Source: Candidatus Acidiferrales bacterium (GTDB lineage: Bacteria > Acidobacteriota > Terriglobia > Acidiferrales > UBA7541). Taken from it: DNA of 64,000 bases. Under the pieces are notes generated by a model that was not told where the DNA came from, made no database searches, and saw nothing but the letters and a program-made list of their open reading frames with translations. This document shows positions 18,055 through 26,256 of the stretch, piece after piece. Each line of letters begins with the position of its first letter. Within the stretch, counting starts at the first letter, position 1. The DNA lies in the NCBI GenBank assembly GCA_030038275.1, contig JASHPG010000100.1, forward strand, positions 32,057-96,056, written 5' to 3'. Both the position numbers and the translations under genes were made by a program.

Positions 18055-19475
18055 TGACGGATCTCGCTGACGATGAGAGGAATCTTTCCGCCTGGGCGGG
18101 TAATCGGCTGGGCGGCGAGTTCGGCCGATACATGCATGCGTTCGCCGAGCAGACGCTGAACGCGCGCTCGTATGTGCATTAACTCGCCTGTTGCGCGCGC
18201 CTGAAAATGCGCATCATTCGACGGACTCGTGGCGAAGGCGGCGCGAATCACGAGCCGGTCGGACCGGCTGTGAACGAACTGGCAGAAACGCAAAGACGTG
18301 GCTTGCTTTAGGAGTTGATTAAGCGCGCGTGGCGAAAAAATGCGCCCATCGGGACAGCGGAGTACGTCACTTTCCCGCGTAATAGTGGGAACGACTTGGG
18401 GAAAAGCTCGGCCACAAGGACACGGACCGGAGTCGTCCCAGCGGCCGCGGTCACCGATACGATAACGGATTAGAGGCATGGCGCGGTTCAGGAAGCCCGT
18501 CCAGACAAAGTGGCCTTCCGCGCTGGGAGGAACGGGCTCGCCGGAATCGTCGAGAATTTCGAGGAATCCGTACTCCGGAGCGAGGTGCATGCGGCCGGCT
18601 TCACATTGCTGAATTAAGCCGCAATATTCAGTCATGCCATAGGAATCAAACACGCGGGCGCCAAAGGCGGATTCGATTTTGGCGCGCGTCGAGGGATAAA
18701 GCGGCTCGCCGCTGGTGAAAATGGCTCGCATGGGGATACTCAAGCCGCGAGCGAGCGCGAAGTCGGCGAGGATTCCAAGGACGGACGGAAAGCCCTCGAG
18801 AACTTTTCCAGAATGTTTCCGGAGAAGTTCGAGGTAATCGCCGGCAGTGGCGTCCGACAGATGGAAAATGCTCGCCAAAATTTGGCGTTCGGGAAGGTTG
18901 TAGGCCCAGTACGGAGATTCGCGCCGGTCCGCCGGCACTATACGCGCACCTTGAAAAGTGATACGCGGAGAGCGAGGGTTGATTCCCGCCCAGCTCCACT
19001 GGCGCAGCCAACATGCCCAATTTTCGCGGACAAGCTGTTCCGTATATGCGACTTTTAGGCTTGCACCTGTTGTGCCGGTAGTTCCAGCGCGGATACGCTC
19101 GCGCGCAGGCACGTCGATCGCCAGAAGGTTTTCTTGGTTCGCAAGCGCAGTCTCGCGCGAAAGGATGGGCAGATCGCGGATGTCGTCGGGAGAGAAAAAT
19201 TCCTTTTGAGGGTAGTTGGCATAGTAGGGTACCAAGCGCAGCGCGTGCTGGAACGTCCGCCGTAGAGCGCCCAATTGGTACTCGCGGATTTGCTCGGCCG
19301 TCCAGGATTCGTTGCGACGGAGTTGGCGGAGAAACGCGAATGTTTCCGCGGAGTAGCGAATCCGAGTCAGCAGCCAACCGCGGGCGCTGGTGAGAACGTG
19401 GCGCGCGGAGGCAGGCGCACGGTCATAATAGGCCTGCACGCGCGGAAGATTGTTTCTTACGAGAGGCTCGAACAT
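18051..19475 (-). CDS. CapK/PaaK-like adenylate-forming enzyme
   Basis: 474 aa, AMP-forming enzyme of the phenylacetate-CoA-ligase/CapK group. The nucleotide-binding loop reads AGTTGTTGASLKVAYT; FDSYGMTEYCG and YRIGDRGRW correspond to adenylate motifs; CPCGRAFP is a conserved cysteine-bearing turn of this group. CapK-type proteins recur in capsule and exopolysaccharide loci, where they may activate a carboxylate that decorates the sugar; the acyl group is unknown. It overlaps the upstream glycosyltransferase by 19 bases and the deacetylase by GTGA. Confidence 0.85.
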   Translation of the reverse strand: MFEPLVRNNLPRVQAYYDRAPASARHVLTSARGWLLTRIRYSAETFAFLRQLRRNESWTAEQIREYQLGALRRTFQHALRLVPYYANYPQKEFFSPDDIRDLPILSRETALANQENLLAIDVPARERIRAGTTGTTGASLKVAYTEQLVRENWACWLRQWSWAGINPRSPRITFQGARIVPADRRESPYWAYNLPERQILASIFHLSDATAGDYLELLRKHSGKVLEGFPSVLGILADFALARGLSIPMRAIFTSGEPLYPSTRAKIESAFGARVFDSYGMTEYCGLIQQCEAGRMHLAPEYGFLEILDDSGEPVPPSAEGHFVWTGFLNRAMPLIRYRIGDRGRWDDSGPCPCGRAFPQVVPTITRESDVLRCPDGRIFSPRALNQLLKQATSLRFCQFVHSRSDRLVIRAAFATSPSNDAHFQARATGELMHIRARVQRLLGERMHVSAELAAQPITRPGGKIPLIVSEIRQ

Positions 19476-20674
19476 GGCTGAAAATGCCCTCCCTCTGAAG
19501 GACTCACGATGCGTTCAATTAGCCTGCGCAGTTTCCGGACCTCTCCGGTGTTGTTGAAACGCTGGATTACGAGCTGGCGGCCGCGGTTTCCCATGCGCTT
19601 GGCAGACTCGGGATCATCGAGAAGCCACGCGATCGCTTGCGCCAGCTTTTCGGGATCGCCGGGCGGAATTGATATGCCTCCTTCGCCATCGCGGAAAAAT
19701 GGCCGAATAGGGTCCAGGTCCGTTGCGACAACAGGCAGTCCGCAGGCCCAGTACTCGAAAATTTTGACCGGAATATTCTTCTGAAATTTTGGGACCGCGA
19801 GCAGCGGACTGATGCCGATTCGCGCTCCGCTGAGCGCCGCCGCCATCGATTCATGGTCGATACGGCTGCGAATCTCAACAACGGAGTCGAGGCCGAGGGT
19901 GTGCACGCGGCGATGGAACACATTTTCCGCTGGGCCATCATCAAAATAGCCGATCAGGAGCAGGCGCGGCGGGAGCGGCCTTGTGACGAGAAGTCGAAGC
20001 GCTTCGAGAAGAACGAACATGCCTGTGCGCTCGGAGATTCCGCCCCGATAGACGAGGTCAAAATTCGCAGAGCGCGCTCGGGATACGGGGAAGAAACGCA
20101 GGTTCGGAAAATTGTAAAAGACCAGCTTCTTGCTTTTGCCGACGCGAGCGAATCGGCGCATGGTGGTCGGATCGGCAGTGATGATGGCGTCGAAAACACG
20201 GGCGGCGGCGCATTCGATTACAGCAATCGCCGATGCGGCCAGTGGGCGCAGCGCGGGGGGAATCGAGTACTTGGCCGCTGCAATGGATGGGAAATCTTCG
20301 TATGCATCATAAACGACGCGCTTTTGGAAGATGAGTTTCAGCACGAAGGCTAGCGGCAGAAGCTGGGGATCCTGCACGTGGTAAAGGGCGGCGTTTTGGC
20401 GCAGGAGGTTCTTGAGCAGAGCGGGCCAGGCCGCCAAACGAAGGCGGGAATTCCGCGATTCCGAGACGCCGATCATTTTTATGGTGGTTGTCAGTTCTGG
20501 CTGCGCCGCGGGAGCGATGTAGCGAATGTCGAATCCGACGCGTGCAAGGGGCAACATCTGGCGGTGGAAGCTGCGGCTTTTGAGTCCCTTGTGAACCACC
20601 GTGCAGTGGCAGATAACGATCGGGCGTTGTGCCGTTTGGGGAATGGATTGAACTGGTTCCGCGATGGCGGCCAT
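19457..20674 (-). CDS. Family 4 (GT-B) glycosyltransferase, locus 1
   Basis: 405 aa. It is a two-domain GT-B enzyme: an N-terminal acceptor half (ICHCTVVHKGLKSRSFHRQ, YDAYEDFPS) and a C-terminal nucleotide-sugar half. The latter has VYRGGISERTGMFVLLEAL, PVKIFEYWACGLPVVAT (the EX7E-type motif) and SIPPGDPEKLAQAI. It transfers one sugar of the locus-1 repeat unit; donor and acceptor cannot be predicted. Four bases separate it from the upstream polymerase gene, consistent with one operon. Confidence 0.87.
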   Translation of the reverse strand: MAAIAEPVQSIPQTAQRPIVICHCTVVHKGLKSRSFHRQMLPLARVGFDIRYIAPAAQPELTTTIKMIGVSESRNSRLRLAAWPALLKNLLRQNAALYHVQDPQLLPLAFVLKLIFQKRVVYDAYEDFPSIAAAKYSIPPALRPLAASAIAVIECAAARVFDAIITADPTTMRRFARVGKSKKLVFYNFPNLRFFPVSRARSANFDLVYRGGISERTGMFVLLEALRLLVTRPLPPRLLLIGYFDDGPAENVFHRRVHTLGLDSVVEIRSRIDHESMAAALSGARIGISPLLAVPKFQKNIPVKIFEYWACGLPVVATDLDPIRPFFRDGEGGISIPPGDPEKLAQAIAWLLDDPESAKRMGNRGRQLVIQRFNNTGEVRKLRRLIERIVSPSEGGHFQPCSSLS

Positions 20675-20678
20675 TTGC

Positions 20679-22040
20679 TTATCCCTCAGCCGGAACCCGA
20701 ATGAGAATTGGCGATGCGCGGTGCGGGTGCGGACGGAGAGCGCCGATGGCGAAGACGAGGCTCACGAACAGCCACGTGGAGCGGTCGGAGTTGATATTGC
20801 CAGTGTTGATCGCGTTGACGACGCCGACGAGCAGTAGAGCTGCTGCTACGCTCGATAAGGCGACGTGTGGCGACAAAGGGTTGCGCAGTTGCTTGAGCGC
20901 TTCTCCGACGGCGCCTGCAAATATCGCGAGCACTAAGAGCGCTGCCGGCAATCCTAGTTCGCAAGCAACTCCGATAAAAATGTTATGCGGCCATTTATAA
21001 AGCGTCGGGTTGGGCGAAAAATACCTGAACCCCGAAAGCCCAGCGCCGAATAGCGGGTGTGCTTCGATTAGGCGCCAGCCATATGCGAGAAGGTCACTCC
21101 GAAAATTAAGGAGTTCCCCAATGCTGTGGCTACGGACAAGCGAGGCCAAGTAGGAGATCGACGACCCAGGGATGCCGAGGAAAGGGATCGCAGCCGCGCC
21201 GATTACACCCAGACACGCGGCATCAAGCAAACGCCAGCGGTTCGCCACAATCGTGACGGAGACAACGAGCGCGCATGCGATCACTGATCCGCGTGAAGCC
21301 GACCCGATCAACGCTAAGATAGCGATTCCCAACAAAGGATAGGCGATCACCCGGCGAGGAAAAGAATACTGGCAGATAACGCCGACCCACACGAGCACGA
21401 AGAGGGCGCAGGCAATGTGACCCAGTCCGATCGTATTGTCGCTCGGAGAGACGAGGCGCTGATTACCGCCGAGTTCCGAAAGCGACCACGCGCAAATCGC
21501 GAAAGTCGCGATGCCGAACCCGGTGAGGAAACGTTTCAAAGCGGCTGGAGTATTTAGAACGAAAAATGGAGCAACGATGACAATGCCCGTGACGGTAGCA
21601 AAGCGCGCGAACTTGTCGAGACCGTCGTCAAACGCCGGCGTGTAGGTCAGACTAGCCGCCATCAGCGTTATTAGCGCGGCAAACAGCAAGTAGATCGGTG
21701 GCGGGTGGAGCGGCAGACGTCCGCGGAGCAAGTTGAGGATGATGCCAGCGATCAGCACCGCTCCGACAACGAGTGTCAGGTCGCCGTGGACGAGCGAAGA
21801 GACCGATTCGTTGCCCTTTACGTCGCCCACCACGACGTAAGCGGCGAGCGCCAATTCCGGATAAACAAGGAATGCCGCTGCGGCCGCTAAGCCGAAGACG
21901 GGCACCAAAAAAGTACCCGGCGACCCAATCAGGAATGCCGCAGCAGCCCCGGCCAGCAAAGAAACAGAGACAATGCACACCTTGCGCCACCGGCTGTGGG
22001 TCGAACATGAGAACGTTCCGAATGTGAGCCGCTGTTTCAT
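20679..22040 (-). CDS. Wzy-like O-antigen polymerase/ligase family protein, locus 1
   Basis: 453 aa with 11-12 hydrophobic segments and one large periplasmic loop (about residues 280-350) holding RSHSIGELLNFRSDLLAYGWRL, HPLFGAGLSGF and WPHNIFIGVACELG. The HPLFGxG...HN layout is the hallmark of the O-antigen ligase/polymerase (Wzy_C) domain. Here it most likely polymerises repeat units at the periplasmic face. Its start directly abuts the stop of the FkbM gene upstream (0 bases). Confidence 0.85.
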   Translation of the reverse strand: MKQRLTFGTFSCSTHSRWRKVCIVSVSLLAGAAAAFLIGSPGTFLVPVFGLAAAAAFLVYPELALAAYVVVGDVKGNESVSSLVHGDLTLVVGAVLIAGIILNLLRGRLPLHPPPIYLLFAALITLMAASLTYTPAFDDGLDKFARFATVTGIVIVAPFFVLNTPAALKRFLTGFGIATFAICAWSLSELGGNQRLVSPSDNTIGLGHIACALFVLVWVGVICQYSFPRRVIAYPLLGIAILALIGSASRGSVIACALVVSVTIVANRWRLLDAACLGVIGAAAIPFLGIPGSSISYLASLVRSHSIGELLNFRSDLLAYGWRLIEAHPLFGAGLSGFRYFSPNPTLYKWPHNIFIGVACELGLPAALLVLAIFAGAVGEALKQLRNPLSPHVALSSVAAALLLVGVVNAINTGNINSDRSTWLFVSLVFAIGALRPHPHRASPILIRVPAEG

Positions 22041-22886
22041 TCAAGAGTTCGCCAGGAAAAGCACATCCGTAACGTGCCTGAGCGCTTGCAATTTGACGGG
22101 AGTCTCACCGTCGATAATGTCGCGTGCCGAGTATCCGTATTGCGACATGAACTCCGTTAAGTCGCCGACCGTGCGGCTCATCAGCGGGTATGCGCGCGGA
22201 GCGATCTCGCAGATGATCGCGGGACGCTGACCGCCGGAGAAAAAGTTCGCCAATCCTTCAAGGATCGGGAGTTCGAACCCTTCGGCGTCTATTTTGATTA
22301 AGGAGACTGGCGCGATGCGTTGCGAGTCGATATATGAATCCAGCCGGATTACGGAAACTTTTAGCGTGGATTCCACTTCTGCGTCGCGCTTATATCCTGC
22401 TACCAAAGTGTTTTGGCCGGGCTCGCGGGTGATAAGGATCGTTGCTGTTCCGGCAGAGACGCCAACCGCACAGGGATTCGCAAAAATCGAGTAAGAAGGG
22501 TTCAACTCAGAGAGCCTGCGAAGATTTTGGAAATAAAAAGGTACCGGCTCGAAACTATGCACTTGCCCGCGAGGACCTACCAGTGAGGCAGCTACCGCCG
22601 ATAGATAACCGATGTTCGCACCAACATCGATGAAGACTCCGCCCCGAGGCAAATAACGCTTCACAGCATCCACCACCAGCGACGAGTAAGCGCCACGATA
22701 CATAGCCGCTGCGATGGACCTGTTTGGAGAATCGAGATCGAACAAGACGTCTTGGAAACGGCAGCGGAACACCGTATCTGGGAGCGGGCGCGCAGCACGC
22801 GCTTTAGCCACCAGCACTCGGCCAAAGAGCGGAGGGTTTTTCGTAGCTAGGGCAAATGCGCGTGACGCCGATTCCCGAATATGCAT
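22041..22886 (-). CDS. FkbM family methyltransferase, locus 1
   Basis: 281 aa. SAM-binding segment VFIDVGANIGYLSAVA and the SFEPVPFYFQNLRRL strand are typical of the FkbM family. IKIDAEGFELPILEGL is the conserved C-terminal block. FkbM enzymes O-methylate hydroxyls on sugars and macrolides, so methyl decoration of the glycan is the likely role. It sits three bases after the dioxygenase gene and abuts the polymerase gene. Confidence 0.88.
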   Translation of the reverse strand: MHIRESASRAFALATKNPPLFGRVLVAKARAARPLPDTVFRCRFQDVLFDLDSPNRSIAAAMYRGAYSSLVVDAVKRYLPRGGVFIDVGANIGYLSAVAASLVGPRGQVHSFEPVPFYFQNLRRLSELNPSYSIFANPCAVGVSAGTATILITREPGQNTLVAGYKRDAEVESTLKVSVIRLDSYIDSQRIAPVSLIKIDAEGFELPILEGLANFFSGGQRPAIICEIAPRAYPLMSRTVGDLTEFMSQYGYSARDIIDGETPVKLQALRHVTDVLFLANS

Positions 22887-22889
22887 TCG

Positions 22890-23993
22890 TCAGGCTCCTG
22901 CTCGGCGCGCGCGCGCCGGAAATAGCTGGGTTGTTTCTTCGACAATCGAAGCGTGAGCAAACAGCCGCTGCAGCGGGCTCATGCGATCGAAGTCGGAACG
23001 CCAGATGCGATTCTCTTTCCTGTTCCGGACGATACCGAATTTGTGGCCGTGTAGGTCGAGCCGGATCGCTGTGCGCGGCCGATTGTTTGGATCGCCCGGT
23101 TGCGTCCACGCGGGCCCTTTGTGAATGCCGTTTCCATGGATCGCGGCGAGACCTCCGCGCGCCGTGTGGAGGGCGGCCCAGGTGTTACGCGGATAGACCC
23201 GCTCGACTTCCTCGTCGCTCAAACCTCCGTCGTTTGCATCGATGCCGAGGTCACGCGAAAGACGAGGACGGCAGGAGCGCACGTCGTGGCGGTTTGACCA
23301 GGGAATATAAATAAGCGGACCGCAGAAATCGTCGATATCCACGAGATAGACGAAAATCTGGAGGGAATCCGATTCGTCATTATCTTTATGGAAGTTGCTG
23401 GAGTGCAGGGGACGATTATGCGGAAAATCACGGACCACCGTGACGCGGTAAAGCGGAGGAACACAGCCCAAAAAGTTGGCGGCGATTCTTAAAATGCTTT
23501 CGTGAAACGCAACGTCGAGCAATTCAGGAATGTGGAGAAGGGGATCGCGTAAAGCGACCATCTTTTCGGTGGCCGCCAACTGCTCGTAGGAAAGGCCTTC
23601 GAGACTATCTCGCTGGCCATGCTGCACCGAATAGGCCCATCGCATATCGATTTGCAGATTCCGGAACATGGCGTCGGCCTGCGAGTAAATGCAGTCCACG
23701 ACGCCAGGCGCGAAATAGCGCGGGGCGAGTGTGTAGCCGAGGGTGCGCAGCGACTGGACTTGTGCGGATTCAAAGTCGGTCATTCCAAAGAGAGAGCTAT
23801 TGTTCCGGTATTCACGTTTTGCACGCGCACCTGCAATGTGGCGGGAGTAAAACAGGCGCGATTTGCAGATGGCGCTGTACAAGGCGGGCCGCTTACGGAT
23901 TGTGCGTGGGAGGATACGAAACATGGCCGTTCGCTGCGGAATAGCCGCCGTGGCGGAGGGTTGCTTGCCTGTCATCGTGGCTGGAGTTGACAT
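22890..23993 (-). CDS. Phytanoyl-CoA dioxygenase-like Fe(II)/2-oxoglutarate oxygenase
   Basis: 367 aa. A PhyH-type double-stranded beta-helix is suggested by the iron facial triad: His202 and Asp204 in NFHKDND and His291 in NGIHKGPAW, followed by the 2-oxoglutarate arginine in RTAIRLD (residues 307-313). Spacing between proximal and distal His (89) is normal for the family. Such enzymes hydroxylate lipids, amino acids or small metabolites. One inside a glycan operon suggests oxidative modification of a sugar or of an acyl/amino-acid substituent. The start ATG at 23993 overlaps the upstream methyltransferase by 22 bases. Confidence 0.75.
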   Translation of the reverse strand: MSTPATMTGKQPSATAAIPQRTAMFRILPRTIRKRPALYSAICKSRLFYSRHIAGARAKREYRNNSSLFGMTDFESAQVQSLRTLGYTLAPRYFAPGVVDCIYSQADAMFRNLQIDMRWAYSVQHGQRDSLEGLSYEQLAATEKMVALRDPLLHIPELLDVAFHESILRIAANFLGCVPPLYRVTVVRDFPHNRPLHSSNFHKDNDESDSLQIFVYLVDIDDFCGPLIYIPWSNRHDVRSCRPRLSRDLGIDANDGGLSDEEVERVYPRNTWAALHTARGGLAAIHGNGIHKGPAWTQPGDPNNRPRTAIRLDLHGHKFGIVRNRKENRIWRSDFDRMSPLQRLFAHASIVEETTQLFPARARRAGA

Positions 23994-25027
23994 TCCGCGT
24001 TGCCTCCTCGCTTAAGGACTGAAGCGATGCCAGATGGCGACTTTGGAGCATCTTCCGAACGCGCCACCAAAACGATGAAAGAAACAAAAAGGCGCTCACC
24101 AAGCGCCGCTGCGTAGATGTTGCGGGCAAGCCTGAGAGCCCCGGGAACGCGGAGTGCAGTTCGCTTGATCGCGTTGTGCCAGCCGCTGCGACCCATTTGC
24201 CGGCATCGCGAGCGCCGGAAGAGTTCGTCCTCGAACGGGACGCGCAGGCGAGACGCAACGGTGAAGCCGTATTTGGCACAAAGAAAGTCGAGTGTATTCA
24301 GTCCGAGGAAATGCAGATCGTCAGGCACGCCCCAGTGGAACTGATTCCAGCGGCTCACGCGCCGCGACATTTCCGAGGTTCGCAGAATCACGCGACCTCC
24401 CGGAGCGAGCGCCAGGCGCAAGGATTCGAACATCGCGTCGAACGACGAAATGTGGGAAAAAACGTTAATCATGGTGATGACGTCGAATTTGCGGGCGCTG
24501 CGGAAGGTTTCGAATGGCACTTCCAGAATGTCGCACTTGGCTACCTTGCGGGCCGTACGGGCGGCCGATGGGTTTAGCTCAATCCCGAGCCGATGGCACG
24601 GGACGCGATCGGCGAGACGCTCCAGCAGGTTTCCCGTACCGCAACCCACGTCGAGAATTGCGGCCGCGCCGTCGCATTGCTCGGCGATTACATCGAAATG
24701 GCGGTCATAGTAGAAGCGCTCGCCTTCATATCGGCGGGAGCAATCCAAGAGTTCGATTTCCGGATACTCGCCAGACTCAACTCTACGATGTTGTTCGGGA
24801 CCGCGCGGATACGGATGCACAAAAAACAGGCCACAATGCGAGCATGCGCGAACCTCGCAGCCGGCATCGCGAAACGCGTGGGATGTGGCAGAGCTGAGGC
24901 AAAGTGGGCAGAAAATGGAAGCGCAAACCGAATCTCGCTCGCGCGCTGGGGAGGCGGTCTGCAGCCGCTGCCCGGCGCGTGCGGCCGTAGCGTTCAGGAG
25001 CGAATGCGCCTGTTGTGCCTCGCTCAC
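23972..25027 (-). CDS. Class I SAM methyltransferase with N-terminal zinc-binding motif, locus 1
   Basis: 351 aa. CPLC (40-43) and CSHC (62-65) form a likely zinc ribbon, followed by the SAM motif ILDVGCGTGNLLERL, then TMINVFSHISSFD and LALAPGGRVILRTSE. This layout is typical of Methyltransf_23 proteins in O-antigen and natural-product loci. The substrate is unknown, probably a nucleotide- or lipid-linked sugar. It starts with GTG in a GTGA overlap with the aminotransferase stop. A protein of similar design is encoded at 47861 in locus 2. Confidence 0.85.
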   Translation of the reverse strand: MSEAQQAHSLLNATAARAGQRLQTASPARERDSVCASIFCPLCLSSATSHAFRDAGCEVRACSHCGLFFVHPYPRGPEQHRRVESGEYPEIELLDCSRRYEGERFYYDRHFDVIAEQCDGAAAILDVGCGTGNLLERLADRVPCHRLGIELNPSAARTARKVAKCDILEVPFETFRSARKFDVITMINVFSHISSFDAMFESLRLALAPGGRVILRTSEMSRRVSRWNQFHWGVPDDLHFLGLNTLDFLCAKYGFTVASRLRVPFEDELFRRSRCRQMGRSGWHNAIKRTALRVPGALRLARNIYAAALGERLFVSFIVLVARSEDAPKSPSGIASVLKRGGNAECQLQPR

Positions 25028-26256
25028 GAAATCACCTGTACTGGCGGCGTCTCGATGGCGTTTTCGCCAGCGCCCGTGCGGCGATTTGCTTCAGCGACAA
25101 TCTCACGAATGGCCGCATAGACCTCGTACACCTGGCGATTTGACATCGAGGGAAAGAACGGGAGGGCAAGACAGCGATCAGCGGCGGAGTCCGTGTTTGG
25201 CAAGGGACGGAAGCGGCTCGAATCAATGCGCTGGAAATACGGCTGACGGTGGATTGCCGGAAAATATGGACGACAGTCGATCCCGCGAGCGTGCAAGCCG
25301 GCCATAAGCTCGTGTCTTCGGACCGCGGGAGAAGATCCGAGCACTTGAATCACATAGACGAACCAACTTCGTTTGAAGCCCGGCGGCTGATGGGGAAGCG
25401 CGATTCCAGGTACTTGCGCGAGCGCCTCCGAATAAAGGCGAGCTACGCGTTCGCGGCTGACTAGGAGTTCATCGATCCGGTCCAACTGAGCCAGGCCGAG
25501 TGCGGCATGGACCTCGCTGAGGCGATAGTTGTAGCCGAGGTGCTCGTGAAGCAACCATGCGCCCTCTTCGGATCGCCCTTGATTGCGAAAGCTGCGGCAT
25601 GAACTCGCGATGCTTTTGTCGTTGGTAACGATCATTCCACCTTCAGCCGTGGTCATCTGCTTGTTGGGATAAAAAGCGAAAGTGGCCGCATCGCCGAATG
25701 TGCCTACGCGTCGTTGACTATATTCCGCGCCCAATGCCTCGCATGCGTCCTCGATTACGGCGAGCCCGAACTCGTGAGCAATTTCGAGGATTGGTTCCAT
25801 GTCGCAGGGAAGGCCAAAGATGTGGACCGGCAAGATCGCTCGGAGCGTTCGCCGGGAACGCCGATTGATCCAGCAGTTCGTCAACGAGTCGTGGGCATAG
25901 TCCCTGATGATTGTCTTGCGGACATCATCTGGATCGAGGTTCAGCGAGCAGGCATCGATATCGGCGAATGCTGGACGCGCGTTTTCATACAAAAGGCAGT
26001 TCGATGACGCGACAAAGCTGAAAGAGGTGGTAATCGCGTCGTGGCCAGTACCGATTCCTAGAGCCTTCACGCACAAATGCAGCGCTGCAGTGCCACTGCT
26101 CGTTGCGACCGCGTATCGCGTTCCGACGAAGGCCGCGAATCTTTCTTCGAACTCAGGCAGCAGCGGGCCAAGGCTGAGACGTCCTGATCGAAGAGATCTC
26201 GCGACAAGGCTTATTTCCCGTTCCCTGATGTCTGGCTTCGAGAGGGGGATTCTCAT
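25024..26256 (-). CDS. DegT/DnrJ/EryC1/StrS sugar aminotransferase
   Basis: 410 aa PLP aminotransferase acting on keto-sugar nucleotides. Visible motifs: SSGTAALHLCVKALG, ILPVHIFGLPCDM, VIEDACEALGA and FYPNKQMTTAEGGM with the PLP lysine at residue 199; LGYNYRLSEVHAALG is the usual substrate loop. Together with the 4,6-dehydratase encoded immediately upstream it would make a UDP-4-amino-4,6-dideoxy-N-acetylhexosamine (PglF/PglE-type chemistry). ATGA overlap with the dehydratase gene. Confidence 0.92.
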   Translation of the reverse strand: MRIPLSKPDIREREISLVARSLRSGRLSLGPLLPEFEERFAAFVGTRYAVATSSGTAALHLCVKALGIGTGHDAITTSFSFVASSNCLLYENARPAFADIDACSLNLDPDDVRKTIIRDYAHDSLTNCWINRRSRRTLRAILPVHIFGLPCDMEPILEIAHEFGLAVIEDACEALGAEYSQRRVGTFGDAATFAFYPNKQMTTAEGGMIVTNDKSIASSCRSFRNQGRSEEGAWLLHEHLGYNYRLSEVHAALGLAQLDRIDELLVSRERVARLYSEALAQVPGIALPHQPPGFKRSWFVYVIQVLGSSPAVRRHELMAGLHARGIDCRPYFPAIHRQPYFQRIDSSRFRPLPNTDSAADRCLALPFFPSMSNRQVYEVYAAIREIVAEANRRTGAGENAIETPPVQVIS

